NCBI GenBank assembly: GCA_021604885.1
Contig: BQJV01000069.1
Location: 1-10,674, forward strand
Direction: 5' to 3'
Length of the DNA stretch: 10,674 bases
Source of the DNA: Acidimicrobiales bacterium
GTDB taxonomy: Bacteria; Actinomycetota; Acidimicrobiia; Acidimicrobiales; Aldehydirespiratoraceae
The notes below the pieces were generated by a model. That model was given only the letters and a program-made list of their open reading frames with translations, ran no database searches and was not told the origin of the DNA. Position 1 is the stretch's first letter; each line of letters begins with the position of its first letter. The position numbers and the translations under genes are program-made. Shown here piece after piece: positions 5,529 through 10,674 of the stretch.

Positions 5529-8400
5529 ACGCCGTGTGGTCCGGGCGCGACGTTGCCCGGGAGTGCGGGTCGTACTCGTCCGGCGCGATCCCGGTGAGGT
5601 CGAGAAGGTGCTGGCGCTCGGCGCCGGTACGGCTCCGGGTGACGAGCAACAGGACGCTCGGGAGGACGAGCAGCGACACCAGCAGCGAGAAGACGATCAT
5701 CACGGCGGTCAGCGTGCCGAACGTGACGAAGATCGGCATCGGAGCGAGCGCCATGACGCTGAACCCGATGATCGACGACAAGGCTGACACGGCGAGCGCT
5801 CCGCCCGTGCCCTCGCCGGCGCGGCGCAGTGCCGGGAAGCGACTTGGCTCGTTCTCGAACTCCTCGCGGAACCGCATGGTGAAGTGGGTCGAGTAGTCGA
5901 TGCCGACGCCGACCGCGATCGCCGCGATCGTCGCCGTGACCACATTGATCTTGAAGTCGGCGAGGAACATGAATCCGTAGATCCAACCGACGACGAGGAG
6001 AATCGGGGTCACTGCCGTGATCCCGTACTTCAGCGAGCGCATGAAGAAGGCGGCGATCGCCGCGCACAGCACGAGGGCCACCGGAAGGGCCAGCAGCATG
6101 GCGTCGGTGAACGCCGCGAGGCTGTCCTGTTGGGTGATCTGTTCTCCCGACACGCTCACGACGTCAAGAGACGGCGCGGCGGATCCCGATGCGAGCTCGT
6201 CCGCGACGTCGTCGAGCGCCGAGCGGGCGTCGAGGATGATGGCGTCCTCGGTGAACGTCGGGATTCCCACTCGGACGAAGGTGGCGTACTGGCCGGCTCC
6301 GTCTGTCCAGAGCAGTTCGGTCACGCTGTCGGCCGGAAAGGCGACGAAGCCGCCATCGTTCACGATGCCGTCGGTGAGCGCGAGCGAATAGATCGCCGCG
6401 ACCTGGGATGCGTCATCCGGCAACCCGTCGCCGTCGGCATCGACGATCCCCACACCCGACGCCTCGAGGACGGCGGCCCGCGCGGGAGCGGACGCCGTCG
6501 CGGTCCGCACGATGTCCAGCGCGTTGTCGGCCACGACCACGGCGCCGTCGAGGTCCCGGGAGACGAACGCGTCGTCGCCGGCGGCCGTCGCCGCCCGTTC
6601 GATCTCGTCGATGTCGTCCGCGACGCGTCCGATTGCTCCGAGCACCGCGGGATCCGTGAGATCGCCCTCGACATAGATGAAGCCGGAGCCTCCGCCGCTG
6701 GTGTCTCCGAGATGGGTGTCCAGCAGGTCGAGGCTCTCGATGAAGTCGCTGTCCTCGGAGAAGAAGTCGCTGAAGCTGAACTCGGACTCGACCTGGGTGA
6801 ACCCGATTGCGCCGAGCACGGCCAACGCAACGGTCACGGGGATCGTGACGACTCGCCACCGGGCGAGGAAGTGCACGATGTCGCCGGCCGACTTGAACCC
6901 GTTGCCGGCCCCCTTGACCGCGGTGTCCGGCTCCCGTCCCGCTGCGGCTGCTTTCGCGTTGTGGCGGGCGGTGAACCGCATCGGTGCCAGCAGGAACAGG
7001 GGGACGAAGATCGCCAGGGCGACGAAGCCGACGATGGGCAACACGACACTCATCGTCACGACCGCGCCGGCGACGATCGCCATCAGGACGAAGCCGACCT
7101 TCTGGGGGATCATGCGCCCGCGACCGGTCGGTGGATCGCCGATCCGGTCCTCCACGGTCAGGAGCCAACGCGGCACGATCAGACCCAGGATGACGAACCC
7201 GATCACGAGTGCGATGGCCGTGCCCAGGCCGAACTCCACGATCGCCTCGATCCCCGAGACGGCGTTCGAGACGAACGCGGCAGCCGAGGAGATCACCGCG
7301 AGGAACAGTGCCGGGAAGACCAGCGTCAGGCCGCGCGGGTAGGACTCGTTGCGGGTCAGTCCGGCGACCTGCTCTTCTCGGGCTCTGCCGCTCGCGTGGA
7401 CGAAGAAGTCGACGCCGAAGGCGATCACCGATATCGGTGCGATGAAACCGAGCAGCATGCCTCCCTCGAAACCGAGGGCCGTGAGTGCTGCGTTGTAGAG
7501 GATCATCGTGACGCCCAGCCCGATCGCAACCAGAGCCGCAGCCCAGTACGACCGCAGGAGGGCGCCGACGAGGATCATGATCCCGACGACGGAGAGAAGA
7601 ATGAACGGCGACGACGCGGCGAGCTGCTCCTCGGAGGTCAGGCCGCCGTCGATGGCCACGCCGAGCGTGCGGTAGGTGTCCTGGTCGCCCTGGAGGGCGC
7701 GCTGGACGTCGCGTAGGAATTCCTCCGCATCGAGCCCGGGCCCGCTGAAGCCTGTCTCGTCCCCGCGGCCGCCGAGGTCTGTGAGGTCGATGGCAACGGC
7801 CGCGGTGAAGGCGGGCGACTCCCACACGACGGTGTCGGCGCCCTGCACGGTTCCGATTCGGCTCGTCGAGCGTTGCGAGAGTGTGCTGCGCAGCGGGCTG
7901 CCCACCGCCCCCTCGCCGAGGATCTCGGCAAGGGCGATCTTCACGTCGGCGTCGGTCGCCCCCTCGAGACCGTTCGAAAGTGCGGCATCGACCTCGTCAG
8001 CGAGCGAGAAGACGCCGTCGACCTCGACGCCGAGATCGCCTCTGAACTGCGTGCCGAGATCGGCGGAGAGCGCATCGTCGTCGCGGAGCGCATCGGTGTT
8101 CTGCTTGAATTCGAGCAGGACGTCGCGGGTGAGCGCATCGTTGCCTCGTGCTTCGACGATGAACAGGGCACCTTCGATCGGCGACGCGTTCTGGAACCGT
8201 CCGTCGACCAGATCGAGCGTGTCGTAGATCTCGCCGGTCGGGTCGAAGTTGGGGTCGTCCTGTGACCGGCCTGCGGCCAGTGGCGCGCCGACGATCGTGA
8301 GAACGATCACGCCGATCGTGACCCACTTCGTGTGCCCGTTGATCCACTCGAAGAATCGAGCCGAACCCGACACATCCTCAGAAGCCCCATTGCCAGCCAT
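5521..8400 (-). CDS. MMPL/RND-superfamily transporter
   Basis: The 959-residue protein has the duplicated RND layout. The first half has a helix at 28-43, an exterior loop of about 220 residues and five helices between 265 and 412. The second half has a helix at 517-535, an exterior loop to about 765 and five helices between 766 and 920. Fourth-helix motifs hold the likely proton-relay acids: GVDFF (Asp331) and GVGIDYSTHF (Asp835-Tyr836). A further hydrophobic pair (436-473) lies between the halves. The second loop carries a DADGDGLPDD segment (654-663) resembling a calcium loop. The ATG at 8400 is chosen because six G's lie six bases upstream; the frame can extend to a TTG at 8448, but that has no ribosome site. 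Relatives export lipids or other hydrophobic compounds; the cargo here is unknown. Confidence 0.88.
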   Translation of the reverse strand: MAGNGASEDVSGSARFFEWINGHTKWVTIGVIVLTIVGAPLAAGRSQDDPNFDPTGEIYDTLDLVDGRFQNASPIEGALFIVEARGNDALTRDVLLEFKQNTDALRDDDALSADLGTQFRGDLGVEVDGVFSLADEVDAALSNGLEGATDADVKIALAEILGEGAVGSPLRSTLSQRSTSRIGTVQGADTVVWESPAFTAAVAIDLTDLGGRGDETGFSGPGLDAEEFLRDVQRALQGDQDTYRTLGVAIDGGLTSEEQLAASSPFILLSVVGIMILVGALLRSYWAAALVAIGLGVTMILYNAALTALGFEGGMLLGFIAPISVIAFGVDFFVHASGRAREEQVAGLTRNESYPRGLTLVFPALFLAVISSAAAFVSNAVSGIEAIVEFGLGTAIALVIGFVILGLIVPRWLLTVEDRIGDPPTGRGRMIPQKVGFVLMAIVAGAVVTMSVVLPIVGFVALAIFVPLFLLAPMRFTARHNAKAAAAGREPDTAVKGAGNGFKSAGDIVHFLARWRVVTIPVTVALAVLGAIGFTQVESEFSFSDFFSEDSDFIESLDLLDTHLGDTSGGGSGFIYVEGDLTDPAVLGAIGRVADDIDEIERAATAAGDDAFVSRDLDGAVVVADNALDIVRTATASAPARAAVLEASGVGIVDADGDGLPDDASQVAAIYSLALTDGIVNDGGFVAFPADSVTELLWTDGAGQYATFVRVGIPTFTEDAIILDARSALDDVADELASGSAAPSLDVVSVSGEQITQQDSLAAFTDAMLLALPVALVLCAAIAAFFMRSLKYGITAVTPILLVVGWIYGFMFLADFKINVVTATIAAIAVGVGIDYSTHFTMRFREEFENEPSRFPALRRAGEGTGGALAVSALSSIIGFSVMALAPMPIFVTFGTLTAVMIVFSLLVSLLVLPSVLLLVTRSRTGAERQHLLDLTGIAPDEYDPHSRATSRPDHTASD

Positions 8401-8429
8401 GTCATACCCCCCGCGACACCTGATCGGGG

Positions 8430-8458
8430 ACGCTACCCAGCGGTCCAATCCCTGTCAC
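8430..8458 (-). promoter_or_regulatory. Putative promoter of the MMPL transporter gene
   Basis: On the minus strand, GTGACA (8453-8458, five of six -35 positions) is separated by exactly 17 bases from TAGCGT (8430-8435, TAnnnT). The expected start is near 8423, giving a leader of about 23 bases that includes the GGGGGG ribosome site at 8407-8412. The transporter may therefore be transcribed on its own as well as from upstream. Confidence 0.45.
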
Positions 8459-8485
8459 GGCCGTGCCCGGTCCCCGCTCGATCGA

Positions 8486-8767
8486 TCAGCCCGAAGCGCT
8501 GAACTGCGCCCGGAGTCGGGCGAGGTCGTCGGGGCGCCGGAGTACGCAGAAGTACGCGCCGGTGTCGTCCAGCACGATGTGATCGATTCCGCCGCTCGGT
8601 GAGGCGCTGGCCGGCCCCGCGGTCGACGCGCCGACGACCACGGGAGCGCCCTCCGCTGCGCCCACGCCGGGCGGCCCCTCGGAGGTCGCAGCTGCGCACG
8701 AGCCGAGCAGCGCCGCGGCCGCGACGAGCGCGGATCCACTGGCGATCGTTCCGGTTCGGCGCAACAT
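8486..8767 (-). CDS. Small lipoprotein of unknown function
   Basis: This 93-residue product has a lipoprotein signal: Arg3-Arg4, an Ala/Leu core and lipobox LGSC with Cys24. A low-complexity Gly/Ala/Ser/Pro linker follows (about 25-60), then a short conserved-looking segment, GIDHIVLDDTGAYFCVLRRP (60-79), and a charged tail. I do not recognise a family; the last 35 residues may be a compact beta element with Cys74. The ATG at 8767 is supported by GAGAGGA three bases upstream on the minus strand, a slightly short spacing. An open frame continues upstream but is antisense to the EamA gene. The gene lies 85 bases before the MMPL transporter gene in the same direction and could be its accessory lipoprotein; that partnership is inferred from position only. 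Confidence 0.65.
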   Translation of the reverse strand: MLRRTGTIASGSALVAAAALLGSCAAATSEGPPGVGAAEGAPVVVGASTAGPASASPSGGIDHIVLDDTGAYFCVLRRPDDLARLRAQFSASG

Positions 8768-8849
8768 CCGTCCTCTCTGGCGACATCTACGTTCATCGTC
8801 TGTCGAACACCCAACCGGAGACAGGGCCGTTGGTCCCGACGGGCTCGTG

Positions 8850-8855
8850 TACGGT
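8850..8855 (+). promoter_or_regulatory. Possible -10 box of the EamA transporter gene
   Basis: TACGGT fits TAnnnT and would start transcription near 8862, about eight bases before the ATG at 8870. This short leader agrees with the absence of a ribosome site. No convincing -35 lies 16-18 bases upstream: TTGGTC at 8830-8835 is only 14 bases away. Confidence 0.3.
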
Positions 8856-8869
8856 GCGGACACTGATTG

Positions 8870-9793
8870 ATGGCCGGCATCCACCCTCCACCGCACGATC
8901 AGCGAGCGCACCTCCTGGCGATCGCCTCGGCGCTCCTGGTCACGGTCCTGTGGAGTTCGTCGTGGGTGCTCGTCCGCTGGGGCCTGGACGACGAGGAACT
9001 GGCCCCGCTCACGTTCGCCGGTCTGCGCTACGGCCTCGCCGCGCTTGTCCTGATCATCGCGGTGTCGGCGAGCCGGAGTCGCCGCAACGAGATCCGGCGG
9101 CTCGACCGGCGGGCGCGGGTCGAGCTCCTGGTGCTCGGGGTCGTGTTCTACGCGCTGACCCAGGGAGCGCAGTTCGTCGCGATCGACAGCCAGCCGGCGG
9201 CGACCACGAGCCTCGTGCTCTCCCTGACTCCGCTTTTCGTCGGAGTCGCGAGCGCACGGTCGCTCGGTGAGCGGCCCGCGCCCCGCCAATTCACCGGGTC
9301 CGGCCTGATCGTCGTCGGCGCGGTCGTCTATTTCGCGGGGGATCTGGGCGCGACCGCGATCGGCTTGACGGCCGCCATCATCGGGCTCGGAGCGAACGTG
9401 GGCGGCTCGCTGCTCGGCCGCAACGTCAACCGCAGCCAATCGACATCTCCCATCGTCGTCACGACCGTCAGCATGTCGATCGGCGCCCTGCTGCTGGTCC
9501 TCGCGGGACTCGTCGTCGAGGGCGTGCCGTCGATCACGCTTCGCGCCGGCGCGATCATCGCCTGGCTCGCGATCGTGAACACGGCCTTCGCGTTCACCCT
9601 GTGGAACCTGTCGCTGCGGCGCCTGTCCGCGATCGAGTCGGCAGGCATCAACAACACGATGCTGCTCCAGATCGCCGTGCTCGCGTGGTGGTTCCTGGAC
9701 GAGAGCCCGGGCTGGATCGGCCTCGTCGGGATCGGCGTGGTGTCACTCGGCGTCTTCCTCACCCAGCTCCGGCGGCCTCCGGCGTCGACCTAG
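8870..9793 (+). CDS. EamA/DMT-superfamily transporter
   Basis: The 307-residue inner-membrane protein has about ten helices in two EamA repeats (roughly 16-133 and 165-300). Family landmarks are 'VLWSSSWVLVRWGL' in helix 1, 'LTFAGLRYGLAALVL' in helix 2, 'LSLTPLFVGVAS' with 'LGERP' at the end of repeat one, and 'NNTMLLQIAVLAWWFLDESP' to 'VSLGVFL' at the end of repeat two. Members are mostly metabolite or drug exporters, and the substrate cannot be deduced. The ATG at 8870 is used; the preceding codon is TTG (8867), so the start is uncertain by one codon. The next gene begins nine bases after the stop, implying a two-gene transcript. It is divergent from the small lipoprotein gene across 102 bases. 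Confidence 0.92.
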   Translation: MAGIHPPPHDQRAHLLAIASALLVTVLWSSSWVLVRWGLDDEELAPLTFAGLRYGLAALVLIIAVSASRSRRNEIRRLDRRARVELLVLGVVFYALTQGAQFVAIDSQPAATTSLVLSLTPLFVGVASARSLGERPAPRQFTGSGLIVVGAVVYFAGDLGATAIGLTAAIIGLGANVGGSLLGRNVNRSQSTSPIVVTTVSMSIGALLLVLAGLVVEGVPSITLRAGAIIAWLAIVNTAFAFTLWNLSLRRLSAIESAGINNTMLLQIAVLAWWFLDESPGWIGLVGIGVVSLGVFLTQLRRPPAST

Positions 9794-9802
9794 AGTCGCC
9801 CC

Positions 9803-10576
9803 ATGCCCGACCCTGCGCTGGAACCGATCGGCCCCGACAACCTCGTCGTCGTCACCGACGCCATGCGAGCCGAACGAGGCGAACTCCTCGAGCTGCTGTC
9901 CGGCCTCGACGCCGACGACTGGGCCCGGCCGACCGAGTGTCCCGCCTATCCCGTCAAGGGCATCGCGGCCCACATTCTCGGCGACGATCTCAGCCTCCTG
10001 AGTCGCCAGCGTGATAGCGCGATGCAGGGTCTGATCCTCTACGCGGAGCATCACCCGGGGCTCGATTTCCGCGAGTTGCTCGACGGGTTCAACGACCAGT
10101 GGGTGGAGGCGGCCCGCTTCCTCAGCCCGCGCCTGCTGCTCGAACTGCTGCGGCTCGTCGGGGAGGAGAGCGCGGCGTTCTACGAGGCGATCGACCCGAT
10201 GACGCCGGGTGAGCCGGTCCCGCTGTTCTCGCCGACGCCTGGCGAGGGTTCGCCCTACTGGCACGCGATCGTGCGCGAATACCTCGAGCGGTGGACCCAC
10301 CATTCCCAGATCCGGCGCGCCCTCGGCCTGCCCTCGCTGGCCGACGCGCCGTTCCTCGAGGTCGGCGCCCGCATCGTCGCGACCGTGGCCGCGCTGCCCG
10401 CAACCGTGCCGGACACGGGCGACGTCACCCTCGGCCCGCTCACGCTCGGTTCCCGCGCCCAGGCGGCAGACCTGCTGACGCTCGCACACCACGAGCCTGA
10501 CGCCGTGGCCCTCATCGGAGGGCCCGAGGACGCGGTCCGCGCCCTCGCGTCGCGGATCGCCCGCCGCCCGGGCTGA
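9803..10576 (+). CDS. Mycothiol-dependent maleylpyruvate isomerase-family (DinB-like) enzyme
   Basis: The 257-residue protein fits the actinobacterial family annotated as 'maleylpyruvate isomerase family mycothiol-dependent enzyme'. The N-terminal four-helix DinB-like domain has a likely metal site: His57 (in GIAAHILGDD), Glu162 and His166 (in EYLERWTHHSQIRRALG, 159-175). The spacing E-x3-H matches the metal ligands of the Corynebacterium enzyme as I recall them. 'ARPTECPAYPVKGI' (41-54) is the typical segment before the first His. A smaller C-terminal domain (about 180-257) follows. Members use mycothiol or act as metal-dependent transferases and isomerases; most are uncharacterised, and the true reaction here is unknown. 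The ATG is nine bases after the EamA stop, with no strong ribosome site, suggesting co-translation. Confidence 0.85.
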   Translation: MPDPALEPIGPDNLVVVTDAMRAERGELLELLSGLDADDWARPTECPAYPVKGIAAHILGDDLSLLSRQRDSAMQGLILYAEHHPGLDFRELLDGFNDQWVEAARFLSPRLLLELLRLVGEESAAFYEAIDPMTPGEPVPLFSPTPGEGSPYWHAIVREYLERWTHHSQIRRALGLPSLADAPFLEVGARIVATVAALPATVPDTGDVTLGPLTLGSRAQAADLLTLAHHEPDAVALIGGPEDAVRALASRIARRPG

Positions 10577-10587
10577 CGACATACCCC

Positions 10588-10674
10588 GTGTCCTCCGACG
10601 ACCGCGCCGACCACATGGCCCGCCCGCCGGCGGCTGACGTCGTCGTGCCCGACATCGTCCACTCGCTGGCGCAC
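10588..10674 (+). CDS. 5' end of a further gene, cut by the window edge (possibly a phosphotransferase)
   Basis: An open frame starts at GTG 10588, eleven bases after the preceding stop, and runs 29 codons to the window end without a stop. An alternative start is the ATG at 10615. The segment VVVPDIVHSLAH (about 18-29) resembles the first helix of some actinobacterial aminoglycoside-phosphotransferase-like proteins, but this is too short for a family call. No clear ribosome site is present. Same-strand spacing suggests it continues the EamA/mycothiol-enzyme transcript. Confidence 0.4.
   Translation, partial: MSSDDRADHMARPPAADVVVPDIVHSLAH

Noticed and set aside
5884..7716. 610-codon plus-strand open frame opposite the MMPL transporter
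   Set aside because: Its composition (Asp, Arg, His, Gly-rich, almost no hydrophobic core) is that of a shadow of a GC-rich gene, and it has no domain. The minus strand encodes clear RND motifs.
8401..8448. TTG at 8448 as the start of the transporter gene
   Set aside because: The 16 extra residues are not membrane- or signal-like, the start has no ribosome site, and a predicted promoter lies inside this segment. The ATG at 8400 has a good ribosome site.
8768..9439. Upstream extension of the small lipoprotein frame to 317 residues
   Set aside because: It is antisense to the EamA transporter gene and lacks sensible composition. The lipoprotein signal begins at 8767.

Overview
The window is about 10.7 kb of very GC-rich, densely coding DNA, most consistent with a high-GC Gram-positive actinobacterium. 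A deep branch such as Acidimicrobiia is a guess only. The clues are a TetR gene with a leaderless-type promoter, GTG starts, lipobox lipoproteins, an MMPL/RND transporter, a membrane kinase of actinobacterial type, and an enzyme of the mycothiol-dependent maleylpyruvate isomerase family. I see no tRNA, rRNA, CRISPR array, insertion sequence or phage gene. No gene-free stretch exceeds about 100 bases.

Layout. (1) 34-1554: a TetR-family repressor (minus) faces an SRPBCC-fold protein and a DUF2568/YrdB-like membrane protein (plus, 4-base overlap). The 94-base gap holds two matching palindromes, CGCAA-N6-TTGCG, placed over both putative promoters. (2) 1564-4557, minus: a three-gene run. It encodes a 722-residue membrane protein (degenerate PAP2-like domain, protein-kinase-like domain, one more membrane helix, four-cysteine exterior domain), then an intact PAP2 phosphatase, then a 42-residue membrane miniprotein. 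(3) 4597-5508, plus: an OpuAC/ProX-type osmoprotectant-binding lipoprotein, 39 bases from the divergent kinase gene and with no ABC permease or ATPase gene nearby. (4) 5521-8767, minus: an MMPL/RND transporter preceded by a small lipoprotein gene. The transporter gene and the binding-protein gene converge, and a perfect 7-base inverted repeat covers both stop codons. (5) 8870-10576, plus: an EamA/DMT transporter and a mycothiol-dependent (DinB-like) enzyme, then the first 29 codons of a further gene cut off by the window edge.

How the genes may work together. The TetR/SRPBCC/DUF2568 block looks like a self-contained, probably ligand-responsive unit. The PAP2-like/kinase fusion and the intact PAP2 enzyme form a plausible phosphorylation/dephosphorylation pair at the membrane, possibly acting on a lipid or polyprenyl substrate; this is inference. 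The rest is transport and cell-envelope housekeeping with no evident shared pathway. The most unusual item is the kinase fusion: its PAP2 catalytic residues are lost, its kinase residues are kept, and it ends in an exterior Cys-rich domain.
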